This document shows positions 42,597 through 52,393 of a stretch of DNA of 64,000 nt, piece by piece. The position numbers and the translations under genes were made by a program. Within the stretch, counting starts at the first letter, position 1. Every line of letters begins with the position of its first letter. The stretch spans positions 3,688,501 to 3,752,500 of the forward strand of contig UGTZ01000001.1 in the NCBI GenBank assembly GCA_900455085.1, written 5' to 3'. This stretch comes from Providencia rettgeri. Its GTDB lineage: Bacteria; Pseudomonadota; Gammaproteobacteria; Enterobacterales; Enterobacteriaceae. The notes under the pieces were generated by a model. It searched no databases, had not been told where the DNA came from, and was given only the letters and a program-made list of their open reading frames with translations.

Positions 42597-43937
42597 CTAT
42601 TCTCCCGCAATACTCATTTCTGGGATCAATACCGAACCACACTGAATATTACTGCGAGTTTCAATATCATCAGCGATAGTCACCATATTCGCCCACATAT
42701 CTTTTAGGTTTCCAGCAATAGTAATTTCACTCACTGGGTACTGAATCTCACCATTTTCGACCCAAAAACCTGAAGCGCCACGAGAATAATCTCCTGTAAT
42801 CCCACTCACCCCTTGGCCCATTAACTCAGTAACGATTAGCCCTGTTCCCATTTGTTTCAGTAATGCATCAAATGAAAGCCCTTGGCCTGCAATACGCCAG
42901 TTATGGATGCCGCCCGCGTGGCCAGTGCTTTGTAAACCTAGCTTTCTTGCTGAATAGCTGGTCATCAACCACGTTTGTAGAACACCATTTTCGACGATAT
43001 TGCGTTCACAAGTGCGAACACCTTCGCTATCAAAAGGTGATGATGCTAATCCACCCATTAAATGCGGTTGCTCATTGATAGTTAGCCAGCTTGGTAGAAT
43101 TTGCTTTCCTAAGCTATCGAGCAAGAAAGAAGATTTGCGGTAAATACTACTGCCACTAATGGCACCAACTAAGTGACCAAACAGACCTGTAGCCACTTCG
43201 GCCGCAAAAATGACAGGCGCTTTCATCGTAGGTAATTTACGAGGTGATAAACGAGATAAGGTGCGTCGAGCGCATTCCTGCCCAACCCACTCAGGGGACT
43301 GTAATGCACCTAAGCTACGACCGATCGTATAAGCGTAATCACGTTCCATCTCACCATTTTGCTCTGCAATCACACAACTCGACATCGAATAGCGGCTTGA
43401 GCAGTAGCTTTGCAGCATACCATGGGAGTTGCCAAATACACGTACACCATAGTGCCCATTAAAACTGCCGCCTTCGGTATTCACAATGCGGGGGTCTGCA
43501 TTTAATGCTGACATTTCTGCAACTGATGCTAAGCGGATAGCTTCTTCGGGAGAAAGTTCGCTCGCTTGAAACAAATTGAGGTCAGGAGCTTCAAAAGCCA
43601 ACAAAGATTTGTCTGCCGGCCCTGCACACGGGTCTTCTGAGGTGTAATTAGCGATATCAATTGCCGCTTGAACGGTGCGTTCAATCGCTTCAGGGCTTAA
43701 ATCTGTAGAAGAGGCACTACCTTTACGTTGTTGATGATAAACGGTGATCCCTAATGCCCCATCACTGTTAAACTCAACATTTTCGACTTCCCCTTGGCGG
43801 GTACTCACACTAATTCCTGTGCTTTTGTTTACTGCGACTTCCGCAGCATCACAACGTGTTTTTGCAAAATCTAATGCGTGTGCGACGGCTTCTTCGAGTT
43901 TTTTACGTTGTTCAGTGACTTGTTCAGTTACACTCAT
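42597..43937 (-). CDS. tldE: Metalloprotease subunit TldE (PmbA)
   Basis: 446 residues of the TldD/TldE family, partner lacking the HExxxH zinc motif. Blocks include RQGEVENVEFNSDGALGITVYH, SSLPF-like ASSPFDSEGVRT, GVSGITGDYSRGASGFWVENGEI and IAGNLKDMWANMV. Forms a heterodimer with TldD that matures microcin B17 and degrades CcdA. Partner tldD lies 4 kb downstream on the same strand. Confidence 0.95.
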   Translation of the reverse strand: MSVTEQVTEQRKKLEEAVAHALDFAKTRCDAAEVAVNKSTGISVSTRQGEVENVEFNSDGALGITVYHQQRKGSASSTDLSPEAIERTVQAAIDIANYTSEDPCAGPADKSLLAFEAPDLNLFQASELSPEEAIRLASVAEMSALNADPRIVNTEGGSFNGHYGVRVFGNSHGMLQSYCSSRYSMSSCVIAEQNGEMERDYAYTIGRSLGALQSPEWVGQECARRTLSRLSPRKLPTMKAPVIFAAEVATGLFGHLVGAISGSSIYRKSSFLLDSLGKQILPSWLTINEQPHLMGGLASSPFDSEGVRTCERNIVENGVLQTWLMTSYSARKLGLQSTGHAGGIHNWRIAGQGLSFDALLKQMGTGLIVTELMGQGVSGITGDYSRGASGFWVENGEIQYPVSEITIAGNLKDMWANMVTIADDIETRSNIQCGSVLIPEMSIAGE

Positions 43938-44122
43938 GCTTTAGTCCAATCAATAATATGGGGGAAACGTGATTTTCTGCCCTAACACGTAAATGCTAGG
44001 TAGTCATAGAGGGGTTTTCCCAGTTACAATATATAATAGATGAATGTTAACACTCACAACACAGTAAATCATATTAATTACGCGTAATTAAACCACTGTG
44101 TTCGGTAAAAAGGAAAATCGAT

Positions 44123-44668
44123 ATGGCCAAACAGCCTGATGACTGGCTGGATGATATCCCAGCGCCGCAAGACGAAGAAGATGAGGAAATCATTTGGGTC
44201 AGTAAAAGCGAAATTAAGCGCGATGCTGAGATCCTCAAAAAATTAGGGGCTGAGCTCGTTGATTTAAGTAAAAGTGAATTAGAACGTATTCCGTTAGATA
44301 CTCAATTACTTGAAGCTATTGAACTTGCTCAAAAAATCAAACGTGAAGGCCGTCGTCGCCAATTACAATTGATTGGTAAGTTACTACGTTCACGTGAGGT
44401 TGAGCCGATTACAGAGGCTCTGGATAAGCTTAAAAACCGTCACAACCAACAAGTAGTCATTTTACATAAACTGGAAGACTTACGAACCCGTTTATTAGAT
44501 GGCGGTGATGAAGTCATTGAAGACGTAGTTGCCCTGTTCCCACAAACAGACAGGCAACAATTGCGTGCATTAGTCCGTAATGCGAAAAAAGAGCGTGAAG
44601 GCAATAAACCGCCAAAAGCCTATCGCCAAATCTTTCAATATTTGAAAGATCTGTCTGAAATGGCTTAA
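44123..44668 (+). CDS. darP: Ribosome-associated protein DarP (YjgA)
   Basis: 181 residues, UPF0307/YjgA family: acidic N-terminus (QPDDWLDDIPAPQDEEDEEIIWVSKSEIKRDAE), helical core and ending YRQIFQYLKDLSEMA. Assists late 50S subunit assembly in E. coli (DarP). Divergent from tldE, as in E. coli. AAAGGAAAA precedes the ATG. Confidence 0.95.
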   Translation: MAKQPDDWLDDIPAPQDEEDEEIIWVSKSEIKRDAEILKKLGAELVDLSKSELERIPLDTQLLEAIELAQKIKREGRRRQLQLIGKLLRSREVEPITEALDKLKNRHNQQVVILHKLEDLRTRLLDGGDEVIEDVVALFPQTDRQQLRALVRNAKKEREGNKPPKAYRQIFQYLKDLSEMA

Positions 44669-44674
44669 TAAATT

Positions 44675-44705
44675 ATCCCCTATGCTACGGCTAGGGGATT
44701 TTTCT
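44675..44705 (+). terminator. Terminator after darP
   Basis: ATCCCCTA pairs with TAGGGGAT across a 9-base loop, then TTTTTC. Converges with the hydrolase gene. Confidence 0.85.
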
Positions 44706-44739
44706 TGGTAAATGTACCTAGTATTCTTACCAGCCATAA

Positions 44740-45327
44740 CTAGCTAAAATGCGCTTTGATTGTATCAAGTAGTGTTTTGAACTCAGTATAGCCTTCTCTA
44801 TCAAGGAAATGCCCGGCAGATTCTTCAATAATAACCTGTGTTTTTAAAGCCTCTGCCAATGCTTTCGAAGACCTTGGTGACACAATTTCATCATTGGTTG
44901 ATATAATCGATATTCGATTATTTGCTATCTGTATGAGTTCATCATAATTCAATGGCTCAAGGGTGTGATGCTGTAATTCTGGCAATGTTTCTTGCGTTTC
45001 ATCAAACCCTGATACCAATACATAACCCGCTACCGATTGCCTCGTATTTTGCAAAAATCGTAATGCGGTAATGCAACCTAAGCTATGACCAATCAAAACC
45101 GTATTTTCATCAATATCAAAAGGTAAGTGTTGTAAGCGCTGCTGCCACCTTTCAGGATGAGGAGCGAGTGAGTCAGGCATGATGGGTACGTTAACAAAAG
45201 CGCCTAAGGCTTCAAGCTCTGATTTCAACCATGGAAACCAATTTTTATCAGGGGATGCCGTATAGCCGTGAACAATAAGGAATTTTTTTTCTTTTAGCGG
45301 AAATGCAGTGCAGGTAACGTTATTCAT
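44740..45327 (-). CDS. RBBP9/YdeN-family alpha/beta hydrolase
   Basis: 195 residues, probably cytosolic. Small serine hydrolase: nucleophile Ser82 (VLIGHSLGCITALRF), acid Asp146 (STNDEIVS), base His173 (ESAGHFLD), with the N-terminal oxyanion region FLIVHGYTASPDKNWFPWL typical of the RBBP9/YdeN family. Substrate unknown. It is the last gene of a reverse-strand trio with the barnase- and barstar-like genes, 60 bases downstream of the latter. Whether it works with them is not known. Confidence 0.85.
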   Translation of the reverse strand: MNNVTCTAFPLKEKKFLIVHGYTASPDKNWFPWLKSELEALGAFVNVPIMPDSLAPHPERWQQRLQHLPFDIDENTVLIGHSLGCITALRFLQNTRQSVAGYVLVSGFDETQETLPELQHHTLEPLNYDELIQIANNRISIISTNDEIVSPRSSKALAEALKTQVIIEESAGHFLDREGYTEFKTLLDTIKAHFS

Positions 45328-45387
45328 CCTAAAGACCCCTATCAGCTCAGTTATCTTATTTAGACTTTACCATGAGTGATAGGAATA

Positions 45388-45675
45388 TTAGTTAGAGCTT
45401 TTTGTTATATCTAAAGCAAAAACGAACTCTTCTTCCCACATATCTTGTGCGTCATTCATCACATCAATAACATCTGCGAATTTTATACGTTGTTCGGCCG
45501 TCATATGTGAAAACGTAATGGTTACAGGCAACTCAATGCCTGCGGAAACCATGTCCCACAGGGCATCAAGATTATAGCCAAACCAATCAGGAAGGGAAAA
45601 TTGTTGAGCAAATTGGTCATAAAAATCATTCAATGAGTTTATCTGCCTGAAATCAAAGCTCACCTGTTTGCTCAT
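45388..45675 (-). CDS. Barstar-family RNase inhibitor
   Basis: 95 residues. The barnase-binding helix is recognisable in WFGYNLDALWDMVSAGIELP, with both Asp residues corresponding to barstar Asp35/Asp39 in YNLDALWD. Expected to bind and block the barnase-like enzyme encoded 12 bases upstream, protecting the cytosol before export. No signal peptide, as expected of an immunity protein. Confidence 0.9.
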   Translation of the reverse strand: MSKQVSFDFRQINSLNDFYDQFAQQFSLPDWFGYNLDALWDMVSAGIELPVTITFSHMTAEQRIKFADVIDVMNDAQDMWEEEFVFALDITKSSN

Positions 45676-45687
45676 TATGATTTTCCT

Positions 45688-46176
45688 TTAGTTGACTTGA
45701 GTAAAGCTCTTATAGTGGTCATGAGTCACAAAAATCATCCCATCCGATGAGTACAGCAAACGGTCTGCCCCGCGATGACCACAGCGATAATTGATATCTG
45801 CTTCAAACCACTGACGCCCTTGTGCAATTGGCAAACTTTTTTCACGGTTAGAAAAACGGTCTCCGCCAATTGCTCTTCCAGGTAACACATCGCAAAGGTT
45901 ACCTTTTTTCGCATCCCATCCGGCTTCACGGGCTTGTTTCTTCGTCATATAGAAAGCTGGAAGTTTTTGATATTTTTCCATAAAACTAACCACGTTGTCT
46001 TGTGCAGTTAGCTTATCAATCGGTTGTGGTGTTTCTTTTGGCGTTATCACTTCACGAGAAGGTGGATTGCTTTGATTAATGGATGGTTCAGATGGTGTTT
46101 TATCTCCACCATTAAAATAAAGGCTAATCACAATCAAAATAGCCATCAATACGACAGGTAAAAAACGTTTATTCAT
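45688..46176 (-). CDS. Barnase-like secreted/anchored guanyl-specific ribonuclease
   Basis: 162 residues: N-terminal signal or anchor (about 4-22), a Pro/Ser/Thr-rich spacer (about 25-55), then a barnase domain of about 105 residues. The catalytic residues fit: Glu125 (FEADINY, barnase Glu73), Arg135/Arg139 (GHRGADRLLYSSDG, Arg83/Arg87) and His154 (HDHYKSFTQ, His102). Two cysteines (95, 132) could form a disulfide outside the cytosol. Barstar-like gene follows at once. Possible roles are RNA scavenging or competition; this is inference. Confidence 0.9.
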   Translation of the reverse strand: MNKRFLPVVLMAILIVISLYFNGGDKTPSEPSINQSNPPSREVITPKETPQPIDKLTAQDNVVSFMEKYQKLPAFYMTKKQAREAGWDAKKGNLCDVLPGRAIGGDRFSNREKSLPIAQGRQWFEADINYRCGHRGADRLLYSSDGMIFVTHDHYKSFTQVN

Positions 46177-46285
46177 AACACCTCAGTTGTTTTGTGCTTT
46201 GCAGGCACACAATCGCCCTAGTCACAACATCGACAAGAAGTTGTCACCAGGGCGAGCAGAGCCTAGTTTATATCGCCATAAACGA

Positions 46286-47731
46286 TTATGCGGTACCGCC
46301 AACGGTCAGTTTGTCCAGTTTTAATGTAGGTTGGCCGACACCAACAGGGACACTTTGGCCTTCTTTACCACAAACACCAACGCCTTTATCTAGCGCTAAG
46401 TCATTACCAACCATTGAAATCTGCTGCATAGCTTCAACACCCGAGCCTATTAACGTCGCCCCCTTCACAGGAGAAGTAATCTTACCCTTTTCAATCAGGT
46501 AAGCTTCTGATGTTGAAAATACAAATTTACCTGAGGTGATATCTACCTGACCACCACCAAAGTTTGGTGCATAAATGCCTTTATCCACACTAGCAATAAT
46601 TTCTTCTGGCGTTGATGTCCCTGCTAACATGTAGGTATTGGTCATACGCGGCATCGGTAAGTGCGCATAAGATTCACGGCGTGCATTACCTGTTGGAGCA
46701 ACTCCCATCAGGCGTGCATTCAGTTTATCTTGAATATAATTACGTAAAATACCATTTTCTATTAGGACGTTATACTGCCCAGGCACCCCTTCGTCATCAA
46801 TAGCGAGAGAGCCACGACGGCCCGCTATCGTGCCATCATCCACGACGGTACACAGTGGTGATGCGACTTGTTCACCAATTTGGCCTGAAAATACAGATGT
46901 GCCGCGACGGTTAAAGTCACCCTCTAAACCATGCCCTACAGCTTCATGCAATAGAACCCCAGGCCAACCGGCACCTAGCACAACAGGCATCATTCCCGCA
47001 GGAGCCGCAACTGCAGACAAGTTCACCAGTGCCATACGCACCGCTTCGCGTGCATATTGTTCAGCAACTACTTGCCCTTGGTGAATTTCCAAGAAATATT
47101 CATAACCATAACGACCACCACCGCCACTTGCACCGCGTTCACGCTTACCGTCATGTTCCACCAGCACGCTGACTGACAAACGCACTAACGGGCGAATATC
47201 TGCCGCCAAAGTACCATCTGTTGCGGCGACTAACACTTGCTCATAAACACCGGTTAAACTAGCATTGACCTCAATGACACGCGGGTCTTCTGCGCGTGCA
47301 ACTTGGTCAACACGATGCAGCAAATCAATTTTTTGTTCCCGCGATAAGCTTTGCAGTGGATCTGCCACTGAATACAATTTTTTATATTCAACGTTAGTTA
47401 AAATTTGTGATTTACCAGAGCCTTGCTCATTCACAATGCTGCGTGCAGCGGTAGCACTTTGTGTCAGCGCGTGTAGCGAAATTTGGTCTGCATAAGCAAA
47501 ACCCGTTTTTTCACCACTAACAGCTCTCACACCAACACCTTGGTCGATATTGTAAGAGCCATCTTTGATGATCCTATCTTCAAGCACCCATGACTCATGG
47601 AAGCTCGATTGAAAGAACAGATCCGCATAATCTAGATGGCGCTCAGATAACAAACCTAAAATGTCATACAGATTTTCTTGCCCAAGGCGGTTGGCGGCCA
47701 GCAAATGTTCGCTGACAGAAACTAAACTCAT
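46286..47731 (-). CDS. tldD: Metalloprotease TldD
   Basis: 481 residues with the HExxxH zinc motif at His262-His267 (VLLHEAVGHGLEGDF), and GVCGKEGQSVPVGVGQPTLKLDKLTVGG at the C-terminus. Together with TldE it forms a protease whose active site lies inside a closed heterodimer that accepts unfolded peptides. Downstream of the carbon-nitrogen hydrolase and yhdP, in one reverse-strand run. Confidence 0.96.
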   Translation of the reverse strand: MSLVSVSEHLLAANRLGQENLYDILGLLSERHLDYADLFFQSSFHESWVLEDRIIKDGSYNIDQGVGVRAVSGEKTGFAYADQISLHALTQSATAARSIVNEQGSGKSQILTNVEYKKLYSVADPLQSLSREQKIDLLHRVDQVARAEDPRVIEVNASLTGVYEQVLVAATDGTLAADIRPLVRLSVSVLVEHDGKRERGASGGGGRYGYEYFLEIHQGQVVAEQYAREAVRMALVNLSAVAAPAGMMPVVLGAGWPGVLLHEAVGHGLEGDFNRRGTSVFSGQIGEQVASPLCTVVDDGTIAGRRGSLAIDDEGVPGQYNVLIENGILRNYIQDKLNARLMGVAPTGNARRESYAHLPMPRMTNTYMLAGTSTPEEIIASVDKGIYAPNFGGGQVDITSGKFVFSTSEAYLIEKGKITSPVKGATLIGSGVEAMQQISMVGNDLALDKGVGVCGKEGQSVPVGVGQPTLKLDKLTVGGTA

Positions 47732-47736
47732 ATTCG

Positions 47737-48588
47737 TTACTCTTTGGTTTCTTTTTTAATCAATGATGTCAATTGCGGTCTAAAACGGTTGTGTTTTACC
47801 ACTTTTATTTGCTCGCGCATGACACTCAAGCTGTCTGTTTTAATATTCAGTACCGTAGAAGCGACGGCATCCACGTTCTTTTTCATCACTTTACCCCACC
47901 CATCAACCGCAAGGCTATGCCCCCACGTGCGACGTGTACCGTGCACACCGACTTGAGCAGGTGCTAAAATATAGCATTGGTTTTCTATCGCACGGGCTCG
48001 TAATAACGGCTCCCAATGTGCTTGACCGGTGTAACGGGTAAATGCCGCTGGTACAGAGATAATTTCTGCACCTTGCTCACGTAATGCTTGGAATAAACCA
48101 GGAAAGCGTAAATCATAACAAATCGTCATGCCAAGGCGGCCCACCGGCGTATCAACAACGGTAATATGTTCACCACGCTGATAAATCACGGATTCGTTAT
48201 AAGTGCCTTGTTCATCTTCGATATTGACATCAAACATATGAATTTTATCGTAGCGCGCTTTAATGTTTCCTTCGGCATCAAATAATAAGCTACTACTTGT
48301 AATACGTTCGGGATCTTCACGGCTAATCATTGGCATTGAGCCAATTAAAATCCAAACATGATAACGTTTGGCCATTGCGCTGATCGCTTTTTGCAAAGGG
48401 CCTTTTCCTTGCTCTTCCGCTTGTTTACGATAGGTCGCTGCATCTGCAAATAACAATGCGTTTTCAGGTGTCAGTACTAACTCAACAGTTTCTGGTAACT
48501 GTTTGATCTGTTGTTCGATTTGCGCCAAATTGTGTTTAGTATTATTTCCGCTACATAACTGCAAAAGTGCAACGTTGCCATTTTTCAT
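47737..48588 (-). CDS. Carbon-nitrogen hydrolase (nitrilase superfamily, Nit1-like)
   Basis: 283 residues with the nitrilase triad Glu42 (LTPENALLF), Lys115 (ARYDKIHMFD) and Cys157 (GMTICYDLRFPGLF). The RYDKIHMFDV and YDLRFP context is that of the Nit1/YbeM group that hydrolyses deaminated glutathione; that substrate is likely but not shown. Its ATG overlaps the yhdP stop (TAATG), and 5 bases separate it from tldD, so all three are co-transcribed. In E. coli this position lacks the gene. Confidence 0.9.
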   Translation of the reverse strand: MKNGNVALLQLCSGNNTKHNLAQIEQQIKQLPETVELVLTPENALLFADAATYRKQAEEQGKGPLQKAISAMAKRYHVWILIGSMPMISREDPERITSSSLLFDAEGNIKARYDKIHMFDVNIEDEQGTYNESVIYQRGEHITVVDTPVGRLGMTICYDLRFPGLFQALREQGAEIISVPAAFTRYTGQAHWEPLLRARAIENQCYILAPAQVGVHGTRRTWGHSLAVDGWGKVMKKNVDAVASTVLNIKTDSLSVMREQIKVVKHNRFRPQLTSLIKKETKE

Positions 48589-51500
48589 TACTCTTGAGTC
48601 TCCTTCAGTTGACGTAATACTTCATCAATTTTCGGCTCGTCCAAGCTACCTGTTACTCGGTAACGAATAACGGAAACTTTACTCCATAGTGGACCGAGCA
48701 CTTTTGTTGCCGCAAATACGGCAGCGCCTGCAAATGGGTTTACCACAAACGCGGTTGCTACTCCTACTGTAGCAGATATTTCCGGTGTAATGACGGCTTC
48801 AACATTAATTTGGCGTTTAACGAGGTCAATTTGACCATTAAAAGCAATATCGGCAACTAAACCATCAACATAGGTATTTTTCGAAACCAGTACACCATTT
48901 TTAATGGTCGCATCACCTTTAATGGAATCAAAATCAAAGTCATCACTAAATGTATCGCTAAAATCAAATCGTAGTTTACGCAACAGCGCATCAAAGCTGA
49001 CTAGACGCAATATTTGCCCTGCACGACCGCCCCCCATTTGTGCAATCGCTCCTTTACCCAATTTTGCAGACATTTTACCATTTAAAGAGGCAATATCTGG
49101 TGACCAAGGCAAATTAGCCCAATCTAAATCAAATTCAATAGTATAAGGTGATTGGATAATGGGAACCAATATACCAAAATACGCTGCTGTTTCGTCAAAA
49201 GCTTCGCCGGTCAATGAACCTGCAATTTGCGTTTTATTGCCGTTTTCGCTATTCCAAATAGCATCTAGCGTTAATTTCGTAACACTGTTATCTAGCGTGC
49301 CATCGGTCAGTTGCAATAACGTCCCTTTAGGTTGGATATTCGCACTAATTTCACCCAATTTCTGCCCAGCAACCCAACATTCTTTACAATGAAACTGCAA
49401 TTGTGGCCATTGGCTAAAATCAAATTGTGTTGTGGCAAGGTCATTGATTTGAGCACTAGAGGAAGTGCTAGGGTTGTAATACAAATAATCAATAGCGACC
49501 TGCCAAGGCTGTGAAGCAAAGATTTGTAACGAGCCTTTTAGGTTTTCACTGTTGATACTGACCAATTGCTCAGGCCGTTGTAAATCATAAGAAAAGTTTA
49601 CTGCGTTCCATTGCTGCCCAGCGAGGTAGATTGATGGAATATTGACCTGGAGCATATCCGGCAAGCCAATATTCATACCACCTTCGCGGCTATGGGATGA
49701 CACTAGTAACCCAGCTAATTTCTCCCAGTTCATATCAGTAATCGCTGGCAAATCGACAATAAAAGCTGAGTTTTTAGGGAGTTCAGGGATAACATCACGC
49801 CATTGAGCAATATGGGCTTTTAATAAACTCAGAGGTTTGTCACTCAACCCCCATTGAGTATTAAAACCAATGCGCTTACCGATATCACCACCAACCACCA
49901 ACTGTTCTGTGGTTCCTTTTGCTTGAACATTAATTTGCCCAAGCTCTGCTAACAAAGCGTTATCAATAGCAGGTAGTTGGCTTTTCAGTTGTTTTAGCCC
50001 TGCGGTGACGTCTATTTGTAAGCCAACGGGTTCTTTTGCCGTATTCGGAATGGTGATAGCGACTTGGCTTTTCCAGTCAGTGGTTCCTGATAATTTTTGT
50101 TTAATATCAGCAGGTAACATTGCCAACTTATTCACCGCCCAGTTTCCGTTAATATTCACATCCACTAAATAATTTTTTGCTTGGTCAGTGGTAGTGAAAT
50201 CGACAGTAATTGGCTGTTCAAACCAGTGTCCACGCAGGTTTTCACCGCGTAAATCTCCATTGTTAAACTCAAAGCTACCCGTTAAAGCAGAAATAGTGCT
50301 ATCAATTGGCTGAATATATAAATCGTTTTTATTGAGATTGACCTTTCCTTTAGCAACAACATCCTTACCCGCCACCAGTGGAATAGATAACCCTAACTGG
50401 CCATTAACAGTTCCCCCAATTTGTAACTCTTCAAGCGTATCGCCAATTGAGTGGTTCATCGGGGTATGCACAAAATATTGCTGGATTTGTTTTCCAGTTC
50501 CATTGATATCTGCATTGATATACAGCATTTCTTTAGTGTAATCAGGGATATTGGCATCAAGATTGGTTGCCGTGGCATCTGCCAATTTTACCGTTGGTGC
50601 ATGCATAAATAGCCCTGCACGCCTAAAGTCTAAATTCATATCTAAGTTCAATAATGCAGGCCATTCACTGTCATATTCGAATGTCGCATTACGCAGAGGG
50701 ACATAAACCTGGAATTGCCCATCATTGTTATCGTATGGGAAATGAGCTGGGTCACCTTTATAGACCAACGTCGCATTATCTACACTACCTGCGATAATGG
50801 CTTTCGTCAGGTAATCCGCCACATCTTGCCCCATTAATTTTTGTGGGAAATAACGCCACGCATCCCCTGCATCATCTAAACGAATTCCGGCAAGAATGGC
50901 GAGATCGGCATAATTTCCTTTTTTCGCTTTTGCGTAACGAAACTCACCATTTGCCCAAAGAGACTGAGCTTGTACCTCTAATGATGGGCTCCACAGTTTA
51001 AATTCACTGTCATTATTTACCCAATGGAACTGACCTGTTGCCGTCTTTATTAAAAAAGGAGCTTTAAATTCATCGCGATAGTCCACTTCACTATCTTGCA
51101 AGCTAACTGTGGCACTACCACTTTGCATGCCACCAATTAAAACACCCGAAAAATGATTGACTGAAGGCAACTCTTTCCATTTTTTCCAGCTGACATTTTG
51201 CCAATCCATGTTGATTTGTACGTTTTCAGGCATGTTTTGTGTGATATCAAGGGCAAATTCACTCACTACACCAGTTGGTTGGCGATGTTGCCAATCTTGT
51301 ACCATTTCAGGTGTCAAAAAAGAAAATGTGGGCAAAACTTCGCTTAAACGTTCGAGTTCAATATCTTTAGCACGGATGCGCCAATGGTCATTATCTTGAT
51401 ATTTTTTGCTGGCAGGCAAATACAATACAGAGACGCTCCCTTGCGGCCAGATAAACTCATTGGTTTTCAAGGTATCAAGCTCAGGAATGTTAAATAACCA

Positions 51501-52379
51501 CCCATTCCCCTGCCTTTTCATTCGCAAAAGCAAATCATTAACTTGTAGGTTTTGGGCTAATTCGCCCGTTCCCCAGTTAGCTTCGCCTTGTCGTAGTTGA
51601 ATAAGGCCGCTATCAATTCGATGATTTCTCAGGGTTACCCAAGAAGACAGGCTAAAATTGGCATCCCGCAATGAAGTATTGTCACGCATCCAGCGGCTAA
51701 GCCATGGCTGCATGTCAATATTATCCGCTTGTAGATAAAAAATACCGTCACTTAACACGCCGTTTTTATCTGACACATCAAGCTTTACTTGCAGATAGCC
51801 ATGCTGCTTATTAATGGTTTCAAGACTCACAAAACCTTGAGCACGATGCCGTTCATTATCATTAAGCCATGAAAGCTCAGGTAAAATCAGCGTTGTTTTT
51901 TGTTCAGAAGGTGTGAGGAAGGTTAATTGGCTTTCTTTTAATATAAAGTGGTCGAATTGCCGTAAAAATAGCTCTTCAATGCTATCTAAAGACTCGCCTT
52001 TCGCGGAGTCTCCAAGGCTAAAAGGGACTTTATAATCAACATTTAACTGATAGAAGGTTAAATCACGAAAGCGCCAGCGTAGAGAAAATAATGAGCCCCA
52101 GATATCTAATTCAACCGTAATAGTATTCGCGGTGACATCCGTAGTTTTACTCTGTAAAGCGACATCGGATAACGTCAGTACAGGGCCAAAAGATTGCCAA
52201 GCCCCTTCGATTTTACCAATTTGTACAGATACATCGGTCTTTTTTTCAACATAATCGACCAAATCCTGTCGATAGTTGTCGATATTAGGCAGAAGAAAAC
52301 GCAGCCCTGACAGCACTAATGCACACAGCAATAATATAACCGCGGTCGTCACCAGTGCTACACGTGGCAGTCGTCTCAC
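48588..52379 (-). CDS. yhdP: YhdP, AsmA-like phospholipid transport protein
   Basis: 1263 residues (E. coli 1266). N-terminal membrane anchor (LVTTAVILLLCALVLSGLRFLL), a very long periplasmic beta-rich groove, and the conserved C-terminus (GQIDLVKRQINVEAVITPEISATVGVATAFVVNPFAGAAVFAATKVLGPLW). AsmA-like proteins YhdP, TamB and YdbH are thought to bridge the periplasm and carry phospholipids to the outer membrane. 14 bases after rng. Confidence 0.95.
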   Translation of the reverse strand: MRRLPRVALVTTAVILLLCALVLSGLRFLLPNIDNYRQDLVDYVEKKTDVSVQIGKIEGAWQSFGPVLTLSDVALQSKTTDVTANTITVELDIWGSLFSLRWRFRDLTFYQLNVDYKVPFSLGDSAKGESLDSIEELFLRQFDHFILKESQLTFLTPSEQKTTLILPELSWLNDNERHRAQGFVSLETINKQHGYLQVKLDVSDKNGVLSDGIFYLQADNIDMQPWLSRWMRDNTSLRDANFSLSSWVTLRNHRIDSGLIQLRQGEANWGTGELAQNLQVNDLLLRMKRQGNGWLFNIPELDTLKTNEFIWPQGSVSVLYLPASKKYQDNDHWRIRAKDIELERLSEVLPTFSFLTPEMVQDWQHRQPTGVVSEFALDITQNMPENVQINMDWQNVSWKKWKELPSVNHFSGVLIGGMQSGSATVSLQDSEVDYRDEFKAPFLIKTATGQFHWVNNDSEFKLWSPSLEVQAQSLWANGEFRYAKAKKGNYADLAILAGIRLDDAGDAWRYFPQKLMGQDVADYLTKAIIAGSVDNATLVYKGDPAHFPYDNNDGQFQVYVPLRNATFEYDSEWPALLNLDMNLDFRRAGLFMHAPTVKLADATATNLDANIPDYTKEMLYINADINGTGKQIQQYFVHTPMNHSIGDTLEELQIGGTVNGQLGLSIPLVAGKDVVAKGKVNLNKNDLYIQPIDSTISALTGSFEFNNGDLRGENLRGHWFEQPITVDFTTTDQAKNYLVDVNINGNWAVNKLAMLPADIKQKLSGTTDWKSQVAITIPNTAKEPVGLQIDVTAGLKQLKSQLPAIDNALLAELGQINVQAKGTTEQLVVGGDIGKRIGFNTQWGLSDKPLSLLKAHIAQWRDVIPELPKNSAFIVDLPAITDMNWEKLAGLLVSSHSREGGMNIGLPDMLQVNIPSIYLAGQQWNAVNFSYDLQRPEQLVSINSENLKGSLQIFASQPWQVAIDYLYYNPSTSSSAQINDLATTQFDFSQWPQLQFHCKECWVAGQKLGEISANIQPKGTLLQLTDGTLDNSVTKLTLDAIWNSENGNKTQIAGSLTGEAFDETAAYFGILVPIIQSPYTIEFDLDWANLPWSPDIASLNGKMSAKLGKGAIAQMGGGRAGQILRLVSFDALLRKLRFDFSDTFSDDFDFDSIKGDATIKNGVLVSKNTYVDGLVADIAFNGQIDLVKRQINVEAVITPEISATVGVATAFVVNPFAGAAVFAATKVLGPLWSKVSVIRYRVTGSLDEPKIDEVLRQLKETQE

Positions 52380-52393
52380 TCAAATCTCCTTAA

